Assembly: GCF_016107395.1 (NCBI RefSeq) | Contig: NZ_JAAIKO010000031.1 | Location: forward strand, 1 to 64,000 | DNA: 64,000 nucleotides | Direction: 5' to 3' | From: Streptomyces fildesensis | Lineage (GTDB): Bacteria > Actinomycetota > Actinomycetes > Streptomycetales > Streptomycetaceae | Part shown: in pieces, positions 1 to 9,046 of the stretch | Layout: every line of letters starts with the position of its first letter | Position numbering within the stretch: the stretch's first letter is position 1 | Notes under the pieces: model-generated | Told to the model about the DNA's origin: nothing | The model's database searches: none | What the model saw: the letters and a program-made list of their open reading frames with translations, nothing else | Translations under genes and position numbers: made by a program

Positions 1-290
1 ACGGCCACCGGAGGGGCGCTCGTCACGGCGGTCGCGGCCCTGGTAGCCACCGGAGGACGGGCGCTCGTCGCGGCGCTCGAAGGAACGGCCGCCGGTGGGA
101 CGGTCGCCGCCGGAGCGGAAACCACCGGAGGACGGACGGTCGTCACGACGCTCGAACGAACGGCCACCGGTCGGGCGGTCGCCGCCGGAGCGGAAACCAC
201 CGGACGGACGGTCGTCACGACGCTCGAACGAACGGCCACCGGAGGGGCGCTCGTCACGGCGGTCGCGGCCCTGGTAGCCACCGGAGCCCT
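1..290 (-). repeat. In-frame tandem repeats coding the RG-rich helicase tail
   Basis: The 3' part of the helicase gene is built from repeats of about 30-65 bp coding units such as FERRDDRPSGGFRSGGDRP and YQGRDRRDERPSGG. Neighbouring copies are almost identical at the DNA level, so repeat number may vary between strains. Confidence 0.85.
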
Positions 291-2010
291 GACGGTCGTC
301 ACGACGGCCGTAGTTGCCCCGGTCGTCACGGCGCTGCGGCTCGGGCTGGACCGGAATGGCCGCGATCCGGACTGCCTCGGCAGCCGCGGCCTCGGCGATC
401 TCCAGGGCCTTGGCGGCGACGGCCTCTTCCGGGTCCTCGCCACGCTCGCGGGCCGAGCGCATGGTGAGGCGGTCGGCCTCCTCGCGCAGCTCGGTGGCCC
501 GGCGCTGCAGCTTCTCCAGCTCGCGGGTCATCTCGGCGACCTCACGCTCGGCCTGCGCCGCGGCGTTCTGTACGGAGTCGGCCTGGACGTCGGTCATCGA
601 GCGGGCGCCGGTGATCGTGGCGACCTCCTCGTCGAAGACGCCCGAGCCGCCGATGATGTGGCGCGAGGCGTCGACGCCCGCGTCCTCCATCAGACGGAAG
701 ATGGTCTTGCGCTGGTGCGGAAGCGCCAGCGACACGACCGTGCCGGACTCACCGGCACGGGCGGTACGGCCCGAGCGGTGCAGGTAGTCCTTGTGGTCGG
801 CGGCCGGGTCGACGTTCAGCACCAGGCCGACGCCGTCCACGTGGATACCGCGCGCGGCCACGTCGGTCGCGACGAGGACGTTGACGAGACCGCCCTTGAA
901 GTCCTCCAGCACGCGGGTACGCGCGCCCTGCGTCATACCGCCGTGCAGCGCGTCGGCCTTGACGCCCGACTCGAGGAGCTGCTCGGCGACGCGGTCGGCA
1001 CCCATCTGGGTACGGACGAAGATGATCGTGCGGCCCTTGCGGGCTGCGATGGCGGCCGTGACCGGCGCCTTGTCCTTCGGCTTCACGACGAGCACGTGGT
1101 GGGTCATGGTGGTGACCGCGCCCTGCGCCGCGTCGACCTCGTGCGTGACCGGGTCCTTCAGGTAGCGCTTGACCAGCGAGTCGATCTCGTTCTCCAGGGT
1201 GGCGGAGAACAGCAGACGCTGGCCGCCGACCGGAACCTGGTCGAGGATCTCGGTGACCTCGGGCAGGAAGCCCATGTCGGCCATCTGGTCGGCCTCGTCG
1301 AGGACCGCGATCTGGATCTTGTCGAGCGAAGCGGCGCCACGGTTCATCAGGTCGCGCAGCCGGCCCGGGGTGGCGACGAGGATGTCGACACCGCGCTCCA
1401 GCGCGTAGATCTGGTTGGACATCGAGGTACCGCCGCAGACGACCTTCATCTTGAGGCCGAGAACGTCGCCGTACGGCTGCAGCGCGTCGGCGACCTGCAT
1501 GGCGAGCTCACGGGTCGGCGTCAGGATGATGCCGCGCGGGCGCTTCTTCTCGGTGTGGCCGCCGGCGAGCAGCGACAGCAGCGGCAGGCCGAAGGAGAGC
1601 GTCTTGCCGGAGCCGGTACGGCCACGGCCGAGGATGTCCTTGCCGGCCAGGGCGTCCGGGATGGTCGCGGCCTGGATCGGGAACGGCTTGGTGACGCCGT
1701 TCTGCGCGAGCTTGCGGACGATGCCCTCGGCGAGACCCAGTTCTCCGAAGGTGACGCCGGTGTATTCCTCTTCCTCGGCCTCTTCGGCCTCGGCGGAAAC
1801 CTCTTCGGCGGAAGCGTCGTCACCGGCGACTACGGCCTCGGCGGCCGCGTCGTCCTCGGTGACGGTGAAGTCGGTGGTGGTGTCGGCCTCGACGGCGTCG
1901 GTCTCGGTGGACTCGACGGCGGTGATCTCGGCCGTGGTGTCGATCGTGGTGTCGTCAGCCACGGAGTCGTCCATGGGCATGGCGGTACGGTCGGCGGTGT
2001 TAATGGGCAT
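1..2010 (-). CDS. DEAD-box ATP-dependent RNA helicase (3' end beyond window)
   Basis: ATP-driven RNA helicase that remodels RNA duplexes, as in ribosome assembly, mRNA decay or cold adaptation. The 670 visible codons contain an acidic Ala/Glu/Thr-rich N-terminal extension (about residues 1-75), a Q-motif region ending FPIQ, Walker A GRGRTGSGKT (Lys about 136), PTRELA, DEAD (about 238-241), SAT, and helicase C motifs with DVAARGIHVDGV and HRSGRTARAGESG. A charged coiled-coil-like stretch then leads into a long Arg/Gly/Asp-rich tail of near-identical repeats that runs off the left edge, so the stop codon is not seen. The start is the ATG reading MPINTADRTA, with GAGAGG about 12 nt upstream. Such RG-rich tails usually bind RNA without sequence specificity. 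The family call is firm; the exact paralog is not. Confidence 0.95.
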   Translation of the reverse strand, partial: MPINTADRTAMPMDDSVADDTTIDTTAEITAVESTETDAVEADTTTDFTVTEDDAAAEAVVAGDDASAEEVSAEAEEAEEEEYTGVTFGELGLAEGIVRKLAQNGVTKPFPIQAATIPDALAGKDILGRGRTGSGKTLSFGLPLLSLLAGGHTEKKRPRGIILTPTRELAMQVADALQPYGDVLGLKMKVVCGGTSMSNQIYALERGVDILVATPGRLRDLMNRGAASLDKIQIAVLDEADQMADMGFLPEVTEILDQVPVGGQRLLFSATLENEIDSLVKRYLKDPVTHEVDAAQGAVTTMTHHVLVVKPKDKAPVTAAIAARKGRTIIFVRTQMGADRVAEQLLESGVKADALHGGMTQGARTRVLEDFKGGLVNVLVATDVAARGIHVDGVGLVLNVDPAADHKDYLHRSGRTARAGESGTVVSLALPHQRKTIFRLMEDAGVDASRHIIGGSGVFDEEVATITGARSMTDVQADSVQNAAAQAEREVAEMTRELEKLQRRATELREEADRLTMRSARERGEDPEEAVAAKALEIAEAAAAEAVRIAAIPVQPEPQRRDDRGNYGRRDDRQGSGGYQGRDRRDERPSGGRSFERRDDRPSGGFRSGGDRPTGGRSFERRDDRPSSGGFRSGGDRPTGGRSFERRDERPSSGGYQGRDRRDERPSGGR

Positions 2011-2341
2011 GCTAAAGCTGAACCTCTCGGAGACTCGGCACGCGCCAGCTCCGGGGTTCGCATACAACCGCCTCAATGCGGTCAGCAGCCTGGAGAAAAG
2101 GAACGCGCCACGCGGCGCTCTTCGGATTCGGCGCCGGGCATTAGGATCAAACGATCTACCAGCATACGCATCTCCGGCCCGATTGACCAATCGGGCCGGG
2201 AGCACGCTGCTAGGCCACCTACTTTACACCGGATACGGCGGATTCACCGGGGCCGGCGAGTGATGCCGGTTACACCGGATGCACTGGATGCGCTGGATGC
2301 GCTGGATGCGCTGGATGCGCTGGATGCGCTGGATGGGCCGG
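2011..2341. other. Intergenic, 331 bp, helicase leader plus 9-bp repeat
   Basis: No gene is supported. The part next to 2010 should hold the helicase promoter and leader; it is locally less GC-rich around 2140-2180. The part next to 2342 carries the 9-bp tandem repeat listed separately. Confidence 0.6.
2281..2336. repeat. 9-bp tandem repeat (ctggatgcg, about 6 copies)
   Basis: About six head-to-tail, near-perfect copies of ctggatgcg lie just downstream of the lipoprotein gene (its stop is at 2342). Being a multiple of three, the array stays open in all frames and makes spurious ORFs on both strands. Confidence 0.9.
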
Positions 2342-2818
2342 TTACGCCGCTGGGGCCGATTCGACGGGTGACTCCGACGGCGAGGCGGGCGTCGACGCGG
2401 GCGGAGCCGGAGGCTCGGTGGTCGCCGAAACCGTGGCGGAAGGCGTGGGGCTGGACGCCGGCGTGGTGGGGGTGGCACCGCCCGGCCCGGCGGACGGCTT
2501 GCCCGCTCCCGGGGACGGTGCCGGCTTCACGGCGGCGGGGGCACCGCCCACCGGCGGCACCCCGCCGGCGGAGGCGGACGCGGACGGCGACCCGTTCGGC
2601 TTGGCCTTGTGCCCGCCCGGCACCACCCTGGTGCCGTCCGGCAGCGTTCCATCGGGCCCCGCGCCGACCCGCGCCGACGGTGAGACCCCCTGCGGCCGCG
2701 GATCGTCCCGCGAGTCCCCGGTGCTCATACAGCCGGCCGTCAGCAGGACGGCGGTGGCGGCGAGTAGGGCTCCGGCGGTCCGCGCGGCGGCGCGGGAGGA
2801 GGAAGGGGGCACGTGCAT
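2342..2818 (-). CDS. Putative secreted lipoprotein
   Basis: Unknown small lipoprotein of 158 aa. It begins MHVPPSSSRAAARTAG, followed by a hydrophobic stretch and the lipobox LTAGC (Cys about 29), so lipidation and export to the outer face of the membrane are predicted. The rest is low-complexity Pro/Ala/Gly/Ser with no recognisable domain and could be a wall-spanning linker. GAGG lies about 4 nt before the ATG. A longer frame from 2822 lacks a signal peptide and is a shadow. It stands alone between the divergent helicase gene and the small zincin. Function unknown; the lipoprotein call rests on the signal sequence. Confidence 0.75.
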   Translation of the reverse strand: MHVPPSSSRAAARTAGALLAATAVLLTAGCMSTGDSRDDPRPQGVSPSARVGAGPDGTLPDGTRVVPGGHKAKPNGSPSASASAGGVPPVGGAPAAVKPAPSPGAGKPSAGPGGATPTTPASSPTPSATVSATTEPPAPPASTPASPSESPVESAPAA

Positions 2819-2942
2819 GCACCTCGGGGAGTCAGGACGCGGCGGGCAGGGTCTCTGGTGCCCAACGCCCGTGCCACCCCCCAGGACACGCCCGGCCCGT
2901 CACGTCACCCCATGGCCGAGCGCGTGCGGCCCGCCCGTCACC

Positions 2943-3311
2943 TCACCCGTAGCCGAGCGCGTGCAGCCGCTCGTCGTCGATGCCGAAGTGGTGGGCGATC
3001 TCGTGAACGACCGTCACCTCGGTCTCCGCGACCACGTCCGCGCGGTTGTCGCACATCCGCAGCGTCGGCCCCCGGTAGATCGTGATCCGGTCCGGCAGGA
3101 CCCCGGCGTACCACTCACCGCGCTCGGTCAGGGGTGTCCCCTCATAGAGGCCGAGCAGATCGGGGTCCTTGGGGTCGGGCTCGTCCTCGACGAATACGGC
3201 GACGTTGTCCATCAGCCGTGTCAGCTCGGCCGGAATCCGGTCGAGCGCTTCGCCGACCAGTTCCTCGAACTCCTCACGCGTCATCTCCAGCACCCGCCCA
3301 TTGTCGGTCAT
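2943..3311 (-). CDS. Small zincin-like metallopeptidase family protein
   Basis: A 122-aa member of the short metallopeptidase family found widely in actinobacteria (DUF1025-like). The C-terminal half holds the zinc-binding HExxH as VVHEIAHHFGIDDERL, with a following Asp/Glu that could supply the third ligand. The N-terminal part has the typical FEELVGEALDRIPAEL helix. There is no signal peptide, so it is probably cytoplasmic. I chose the ATG reading MTDNGRVLEM at 3311, because the GTG at 3320 directly abuts the GGGGGAAA ribosome-binding site. Substrate unknown. Confidence 0.85.
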   Translation of the reverse strand: MTDNGRVLEMTREEFEELVGEALDRIPAELTRLMDNVAVFVEDEPDPKDPDLLGLYEGTPLTERGEWYAGVLPDRITIYRGPTLRMCDNRADVVAETEVTVVHEIAHHFGIDDERLHALGYG

Positions 3312-3349
3312 GGGCGGCACTTTCCCCCGGCGTACGGCTCACTTCCGGG

Positions 3350-3412
3350 CGCCCCCTCGGCCCACCCTTCACCCCACCCCTCACCCCACCCCGCACCCGG
3401 CCCCGACCGCCC
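3350..3412 (-). promoter_or_regulatory. G-run tract, possible G-quadruplex upstream of zincin gene
   Basis: At least six runs of three to four C on the + strand, in short tandem units like caccccaccc, mean the minus strand carries G-runs spaced by 2-5 nt just upstream of the zincin start. This fits a G-quadruplex motif; no function is shown. Confidence 0.35.
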
Positions 3413-3435
3413 CCGCGACCGGCCGGTAAACCGTT

Positions 3436-3465
3436 TTGGCGATACCCGGCGGCATCCCATATGCT
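3436..3465 (+). promoter_or_regulatory. Promoter for the tRNA-Glu/Asp/Phe cluster
   Basis: TTGGCG at 3436-3441 and TATGCT at 3460-3465 are separated by 18 bp, a good housekeeping sigma factor match, about 48 nt before tRNA-Glu. Confidence 0.55.
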
Positions 3466-3512
3466 TCTCTCGTCCCCGACGGCGCCGACAAGCGCCCAAG
3501 GCGGGCCAATTA

Positions 3513-3585
3513 GCCCTCATCGTCTAGTGGCCCAGGACGCCGCCCTTTCAAGGCGGTAGCACGGGTTCGAATCCCGTTGGGGGTA
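3513..3585 (+). tRNA. tRNA-Glu(UUC)
   Basis: Complete 73-nt cloverleaf. The anticodon stem CCGCC/GGCGG encloses the loop CTTTCAA, giving anticodon UUC. The T-arm is ACGGG-TTCGAAT-CCCGT. The acceptor has a G-U pair at 1-72. It is the first of three tRNAs read rightward. Confidence 0.95.
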
Positions 3586-3623
3586 CGCTTTACCGTGTGT
3601 GAGACTCGTCTTACACATAGCTA

Positions 3624-3698
3624 GGTCCTGTGGAGCAGTTTGGAGTGCTCGCCACCCTGTCAAGGTGGAGGCCGCGGGTTCAAATCCCGTCAGGACCG
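3624..3698 (+). tRNA. tRNA-Asp(GUC), copy 1
   Basis: 75-nt cloverleaf with acceptor GGTCCTG/CAGGACC, anticodon stem CCACC/GGTGG and loop CTGTCAA (anticodon GUC). It is identical to the copy at 8211-8285 on the far side of hrpA. Confidence 0.96.
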
Positions 3699-3702
3699 CT
3701 GC

Positions 3703-3776
3703 GGCTGGGTAGCTCAGTTGGTACGAGCGACCGCCTGAAAAGCGGTAGGTCGCCGGTTCGACCCCGGCCCCAGCCA
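3703..3776 (+). tRNA. tRNA-Phe(GAA)
   Basis: 74-nt cloverleaf with acceptor GGCTGGG/CCCAGCC, anticodon stem ACCGC/GCGGT and loop CTGAAAA (anticodon GAA). Only 4 nt separate it from tRNA-Asp, so the cluster is one transcript. Confidence 0.96.
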
Positions 3777-3780
3777 CCGC

Positions 3781-3818
3781 ACGACGAAGGCCCCGTCTCC
3801 GGACGGGGCCTTCGTCGT
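3781..3818 (+). terminator. Terminator of tRNA cluster
   Basis: A perfect 17-bp stem (from ACGACGAAGGCCCC) with a tccg tetraloop follows tRNA-Phe directly. There is no long T-tract, as is usual for Streptomyces terminators. Confidence 0.8.
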
Positions 3819-4089
3819 TCCCCAGCAGAACTTCCCCAGCAGAACTCCTCCGCTCGGAACTCCCCCGCCCAGCTCTTCGCCGGTGTCCGATGCGTCACAC
3901 TCCCCCGCACCGGAGCCCCGCCCCGCACCCCCGTCGATCCCCCGCCATTCAGGCCCGGATTCAACGACTTTTGGCGGATCTCCCGCCCCGGCCGCGCGCC
4001 GCTCCCGGTCCGGTACGGGTCGAGCCCCGCTGGCACCGCGGCGAAATGATTCGCGGACTCTTCCGGCCGGGTGAGATCCTGGGGGCCGT

Positions 4090-7000
4090 ATGTCTACGCA
4101 GCCTGCTTCCGCCTCCAGTGCCGCCGGCCAGCCCGGCCCCGCCACCCTCGCCGACCTGGGATCCCGTCTCTCCGCACTGTCGCTCCGCGACGAAGTGCGG
4201 CTCGGCCGCCGTCTTGAAGGCGCCCGCCGGATCCGCAAGACCGAAGCCCGCGCGGCGGTGCTGGCGGAGATCGCCGGCCAGATCGAGCAGGGCGAGGCGC
4301 GTGTGGAACGCCGGCGCGCCGCCGTGCCGAAGATCAGCTACCCCGAGCAGCTGCCGGTCAGCCAGAAGAAGGACGAGATCCTGGCGGCCGTCCGCGATCA
4401 CCAGGTCGTGATCGTCGCGGGTGAGACCGGCTCGGGCAAGACCACCCAGATCCCCAAGATCTGTCTGGAACTGGGGCGCGGGGTGCGGGGCCTGATCGGC
4501 CATACGCAGCCCCGCCGGATCGCCGCCCGTACCGTCGCGGACCGGATCGCGGAGGAGCTGGACACCCCGCTCGGCGAGGCCGTCGGCTGGAAGGTCCGCT
4601 TCACCGACCAGGTCGGCGACCGCACCCTGGTCAAGCTGATGACCGACGGCATCATGCTCGCGGAGATCCAGACCGACCGCGAGCTGCTGCAGTACGACAC
4701 GATCATCATCGACGAGGCGCACGAGCGCAGCCTCAACATCGACTTCATCCTGGGCTACCTCGCCCAACTGCTCCCCCGCCGCCCCGACCTCAAGGTGATC
4801 ATCACCTCGGCCACCATCGACCCGGCGCGCTTCTCCCGGCACTTCGGGGACGCCCCGGTCGTCGAGGTGAGCGGGCGGACGTTCCCCGTGGAGGTCCGCT
4901 ACCGGCCGCTGCTCGCCGAAGAGGGCGATGACGACGACCGCGACCAGGTCACCGCGATCTGCGACGCGGCGGAGGAGCTCCAGCGCGAGGGCCCGGGCGA
5001 CATCCTGGTCTTCCTCTCCGGCGAACGGGAGATCCGCGACACCGCGGACGCCCTCAACAAGCTGAACCTGCGCTCCACCGAGGTGCTGCCGCTGTACGCG
5101 CGGCTCTCCTCGGCCGAGCAGCACCGGGTGTTCCAGAAGCACGCCGGCCGCCGCATCGTGCTGGCCACGAACGTCGCCGAGACGTCCCTGACCGTGCCCG
5201 GCATCCGGTACGTGATCGACCCGGGCAATGCCCGTATCTCCCGCTACAGCCACCGCACCAAGGTCCAGCGGCTGCCGATCGAGGCGATCTCGCAGGCCAG
5301 CGCCAACCAGCGCAAGGGCCGTTGCGGGCGTACCTCGGACGGCATCTGCGTACGGCTGTACTCCGAGGAGGACTTCGAGTCCCGCCCGGAGTTCACCGAC
5401 GCGGAGATCCTGCGCACCAACCTTGCGTCCGTCATCCTCCAGATGACGGCGGCCGGGCTGGGCGACATCGCCAAGTTCCCCTTCATCGACCCGCCGGACA
5501 GCCGTCACATCAAGGACGGCGTCCAGCTCCTGGAGGAGCTCGGCGCGCTCGACCCGAAGGAGAAGGACCACCAGAAGCGGCTGACGCCGCTGGGCCGCAA
5601 GCTGGCCCAGCTGCCGGTCGACCCGCGGCTCGCCAGGATGGTGCTGGAGGCCGACCGCAACGGCTGTGTCCGTGAGGTCATGGTGATCGCGGCAGCGCTG
5701 TCGATCCAGGACCCGCGTGAGCGGCCCGCGGAGAAGAAGCAGCAGTCGGACGAGAAGCACCGCCGGTTCGCCGACGAGACCAGCGACTTCCTGGCGTATC
5801 TGAACCTGTGGCGCTATGTGCGCGAGCAGCAGAAGGAGCTGTCGTCCTCGGCCTTCCGCCGGATGTGCCGGTCGGAGTTCCTGAACTATCTGCGGATCCG
5901 CGAGTGGCAGGACATCTACAGCCAGCTGCGCTCGGTCGCCAAGACCATGGGCATCCATCTGGAGGAGAAGGAGAGCGACGCCGCTCCCGACTCGCAGCGG
6001 CTGCACACCTCGCTCCTCGCCGGGCTGCTGTCGCACCTCGGGCTGAAGGACACCGACAAGAACGAGTATCTGGGCGCCCGCAGCGCCAAGTTCGCGATCT
6101 TCCCCGGTTCGGCGCTGTTCAAGAAGCCGCCGCGCTGGATCATGTCGGCCGAGCTGGTGGAGACCTCGCGGCTGTGGGCGCGGGTCAACGCGAAGATCGA
6201 GCCGGAGTGGGTCGAGCCGCTCGCGCAGCACCTGGTGAAGCGCACCTACAGCGAGCCCCACTGGGAAAAAGATCAAGCCGCGGTGATGGCGTTCGAGCGG
6301 GTGACGCTGTACGGCGTGCCGATCGTCGCGCAGCGCAAGGTGAATTACGGACGGATCGACGCAGAGGTCTCGCGGGATCTGTTCATCCGTAACGCGCTGG
6401 TCGAGGGCGACTGGCGCACCCATCACCAGTTCTTCCACGACAACCGCAAGCTGCTCGGTGAGGTCGAGGAGCTCGAACACCGGGCCCGCCGCCGGGACAT
6501 CATGGTCGACGACGAGACGCTCTTCGACTTCTACGATCAGAAGCTGCCACAAGACGTCGTATCCGGCGCCCACTTCGACTCCTGGTGGAAGCAGAAGCGC
6601 CGGGACGAACCCGAACTGCTCAACTTCGAGCAGTCGATGCTGATCAACGAGGCGGCCCAGACCGTCACCAAGGACGACTACCCGGACTCCTGGCGCCAGG
6701 GCCGGCTCAAGTTCAAGGTGACGTACCAGTTCGAGCCGGGCGCGGACGCGGACGGCGTGACCGTCCACATCCCGCTCCAGGTGCTCAACCAGGTCGTCCC
6801 CGACGGCTTCGACTGGCAGATCCCGGGCCTGCGCGAAGAGGTCGTCACCGAACTGATCCGGTCGCTCCCCAAGCCGATCCGCCGGCACTACGTCCCCGCG
6901 CCGAACTACGCGAAGGCGTTCCTGGACCGGGTGGTGCCCGTCCAGGAGCCGCTGCCCGACACCCTCGCCCGCGAGCTGCAGCGGATGGTCGGCGTCCGGA

Positions 7001-8049
7001 TGGACGTCGAGGACTTCGACCTCGGCAAGGTCCCCGACCACCTCAAGATCACCTTCCGGGTGACCGACGAGCGCGGCCGCAAGCTCGCCGAGGACAAGGA
7101 CCTGGAGGCGCTCACGCTGCGGCTGAAGCCGAAGACGCGTGAGGTGATCTCCAAGGCCGCCGACGCCATCGGCATCGAGCAGCGCACCGGCCTGACGCAG
7201 TGGACCATCGGGAGCCTGCCGCGCACCTTCGAGACCCGGCGCGGCGGTCAGCCCGTGAAGGCGTTCCCCGCGCTGGTCGACGAGGGCGCGAGCGTCGCCG
7301 TGCGGCTCTTCGACACCGAGGCCGAGCAGAGCGCGGCGATGTGGCGCGGCACCCGCCGGCTGATCCTGCTCAACATCCCCTCGAACCCGTCGAAGTTCGC
7401 GCAGGGCCAGCTGAACAACGAGGCCAAGCTGGCGCTCTCGCGCAATCCGCACGGCAGCATCCAGGCGCTCTTCGACGACTGTGTGACCGCCGCCGCCGAC
7501 AAGCTGATCGCCGACCACGGCGGGCCGGCCTGGGACGAGGAATCGTTCCGCAAGCTCTTCGACAAGGTGCGCACCGACCTGGTCGACGTGACCGTGAAGA
7601 CGGTGGCCCGGGTCCAGCAGGTGCTGGCCGCCTGGCAGGCCTGTGAGCGCCGTCTGAAGGGCACCACGAGCCTGGTACTGGTCGCCAACCTCACGGACGT
7701 CAGGGAGCAGCTGGCGGCCCTCGTGCCGGCCGGCTTCGTCACGGCCACCGGGCTGCGGCGGCTCCCGGACCTCATGCGGTACCTGGTGGCGGTCGACCGC
7801 CGGCTCCAGCAGATGCCCACGAACGTCCAGCGGGACACCATGCGCATGGAGAAGGTGCTGGAGATCCAGCGCGAGTACGCGGAGCTGCTGGCGTCCCGGC
7901 CGGCCGGGCGCCCGGTTCCGGACAAGGTTCGGGACATTCGCTGGCTGATCGAGGAGCTACGGGTGAGCTACTTCGCGCACGCGCTGGGCACCTCGCAGCC
8001 GGTCTCCGACAAGCGGATCTTCAAGGTGCTGGACGAGGCCTGGGGCTGA
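4090..8049 (+). CDS. hrpA: ATP-dependent RNA helicase HrpA (DEAH-box)
   Basis: A 1319-aa cytoplasmic DEAH/RHA helicase, close to the usual HrpA length of about 1300. Walker A GETGSGKTTQ lies at about 111-120, DEAH at about 208-211, SATID follows, and motif VI is QRKGRCGRTSDG. Helicase-associated and OB-fold regions and the long HrpA-specific C-terminal domain (DUF3418) complete it. E. coli HrpA acts on structured mRNA and rescues collided ribosomes; the Streptomyces role is inferred. The ATG reads MSTQPASASS. It lies between two identical tRNA-Asp genes in a position conserved in Streptomyces near bldC. The antisense strand is open over most of its length, an effect of GC codon bias. Confidence 0.97.
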   Translation: MSTQPASASSAAGQPGPATLADLGSRLSALSLRDEVRLGRRLEGARRIRKTEARAAVLAEIAGQIEQGEARVERRRAAVPKISYPEQLPVSQKKDEILAAVRDHQVVIVAGETGSGKTTQIPKICLELGRGVRGLIGHTQPRRIAARTVADRIAEELDTPLGEAVGWKVRFTDQVGDRTLVKLMTDGIMLAEIQTDRELLQYDTIIIDEAHERSLNIDFILGYLAQLLPRRPDLKVIITSATIDPARFSRHFGDAPVVEVSGRTFPVEVRYRPLLAEEGDDDDRDQVTAICDAAEELQREGPGDILVFLSGEREIRDTADALNKLNLRSTEVLPLYARLSSAEQHRVFQKHAGRRIVLATNVAETSLTVPGIRYVIDPGNARISRYSHRTKVQRLPIEAISQASANQRKGRCGRTSDGICVRLYSEEDFESRPEFTDAEILRTNLASVILQMTAAGLGDIAKFPFIDPPDSRHIKDGVQLLEELGALDPKEKDHQKRLTPLGRKLAQLPVDPRLARMVLEADRNGCVREVMVIAAALSIQDPRERPAEKKQQSDEKHRRFADETSDFLAYLNLWRYVREQQKELSSSAFRRMCRSEFLNYLRIREWQDIYSQLRSVAKTMGIHLEEKESDAAPDSQRLHTSLLAGLLSHLGLKDTDKNEYLGARSAKFAIFPGSALFKKPPRWIMSAELVETSRLWARVNAKIEPEWVEPLAQHLVKRTYSEPHWEKDQAAVMAFERVTLYGVPIVAQRKVNYGRIDAEVSRDLFIRNALVEGDWRTHHQFFHDNRKLLGEVEELEHRARRRDIMVDDETLFDFYDQKLPQDVVSGAHFDSWWKQKRRDEPELLNFEQSMLINEAAQTVTKDDYPDSWRQGRLKFKVTYQFEPGADADGVTVHIPLQVLNQVVPDGFDWQIPGLREEVVTELIRSLPKPIRRHYVPAPNYAKAFLDRVVPVQEPLPDTLARELQRMVGVRMDVEDFDLGKVPDHLKITFRVTDERGRKLAEDKDLEALTLRLKPKTREVISKAADAIGIEQRTGLTQWTIGSLPRTFETRRGGQPVKAFPALVDEGASVAVRLFDTEAEQSAAMWRGTRRLILLNIPSNPSKFAQGQLNNEAKLALSRNPHGSIQALFDDCVTAAADKLIADHGGPAWDEESFRKLFDKVRTDLVDVTVKTVARVQQVLAAWQACERRLKGTTSLVLVANLTDVREQLAALVPAGFVTATGLRRLPDLMRYLVAVDRRLQQMPTNVQRDTMRMEKVLEIQREYAELLASRPAGRPVPDKVRDIRWLIEELRVSYFAHALGTSQPVSDKRIFKVLDEAWG

Positions 8050-8210
8050 CGGCTCCGGGTGCGGGGGCCGGCGCGGGCCGGTCCCGGGGGACGGTCCGCG
8101 AGGGGCCGTTGGCCGGTCCGCGGCCGTGCCGCCGAACGGGTTCGACCCCACCCCCTGACCTGCTGTACAGTCTCTCTCGCAGCGCAGGAAGGTTCAGCGC
8201 GGCAAAGCCT

Positions 8211-8285
8211 GGTCCTGTGGAGCAGTTTGGAGTGCTCGCCACCCTGTCAAGGTGGAGGCCGCGGGTTCAAATCCCGTCAGGACCG
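8211..8285 (+). tRNA. tRNA-Asp(GUC), copy 2
   Basis: Identical over 75 nt to the tRNA at 3624-3698, and a stand-alone gene here. A possible -10 (TACAGT) lies at 8166-8171. Confidence 0.96.
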
Positions 8286-8291
8286 CATCAT

Positions 8292-8328
8292 CGAAAGGCC
8301 CGGATCCCTTGTGGATCCGGGCCTTTCG
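8292..8328 (+). terminator. Terminator after tRNA-Asp copy 2
   Basis: A perfect 16-bp stem (CGAAAGGCCCGGATCC with its complement) and a 5-nt loop, 6 nt after the tRNA. Confidence 0.8.
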
Positions 8329-8425
8329 CGTTGCCGGCGGCCCGTGCCGCTCCCCGTGCCCCGCCCGGCGGCCGGGGCTGTGCGCCGTCTTGACGGGTCC
8401 TGGCGGCCGCCGGTACGCCTTCGGT

Positions 8426-8608
8426 ATGACGCCGACTCCCAGGCACGAGACGAGGGCGCTCCTGCGCGCCCACCTGGCGGCCGCTTCAGGGACCAGGCAC
8501 CTCACCCGACACTGCGTCACCTGCCACCGCCTGCTGCGGCTTGCGCTTCTGAAGCCCGATTCCCCATTACCGCAAGGATCTGAGCAGCCACAAGACCCGT
8601 GCATGTGA
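8426..8608 (+). CDS. DUF6274-family small protein
   Basis: A 60-aa protein beginning MTPTPRHETRALLRAHLAAA, with a CVTCH motif (two Cys and two His near residues 31-36) followed by RLLRLAL. I recognise it as the short Streptomyces protein conserved beside bldC and annotated DUF6274. The CxxC-type motif could bind a metal, but nothing further is known. No clear ribosome-binding site precedes the ATG. A longer upstream reading would cross the tRNA terminator and is not credible. Confidence 0.65.
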   Translation: MTPTPRHETRALLRAHLAAASGTRHLTRHCVTCHRLLRLALLKPDSPLPQGSEQPQDPCM

Positions 8609-9046
8609 CGGGCGTCACCCAAAGATTTCCAAGACGTGGGGAACTCGACCCCCTTCTGGGGGGTGTCAATTTAATATGTGCAATTGCACCTGTGCCCGAT
8701 CTGCCCGCGATGCGCATCGGTCGGCACCGACAGGTCCGCGCAAGATGCCCACAAGACTCCACAGCAGACCCCACAGAGGCGCGCGTACGGCCGGCCGCGC
8801 CGCCCGGCGCAACTGCCCGCGAAAGCCCCGCAACGTCCCGCAACGCCCCCTCAGTGGCCTCGTGGCGCCCCCCAAGGGCCCCTGGGAGCACAAAAAAGAT
8901 CGCATCGGACCCGGCGGAGTCCGATGCGACCTTCTGTGTCCTTGTGGCGTCCCCGATGGGGGCAGGGAGCCCGTGGAGCTGGTGGAGCAGGTGACTTATG
9001 GGGTGGGGGCCCCATAAGACGGCCCTAAAGGGCATGTAAGGGCTAG
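8609..9046. other. Intergenic, 438 bp, between DUF6274 and bldC
   Basis: No gene is supported: frames open here use non-Streptomyces codon choice and share no recognisable protein. It holds the bldC terminator at 8892-8931 and an AT-richer patch around 8665-8690. Confidence 0.6.
8892..8931 (-). terminator. Intrinsic terminator of bldC
   Basis: Read on the minus strand, GGTCGCATCGGACTC pairs with its complement around a short loop and is followed by six T. It is the only classical stem-plus-T-tract terminator in this part of the window. Confidence 0.8.

Noticed and set aside
3961..7518. 1185-codon open frame antisense to hrpA
   Set aside because: It mirrors a certain gene; long antisense frames are normal in DNA above 70 percent GC, and the translated sequence has no protein-like composition.
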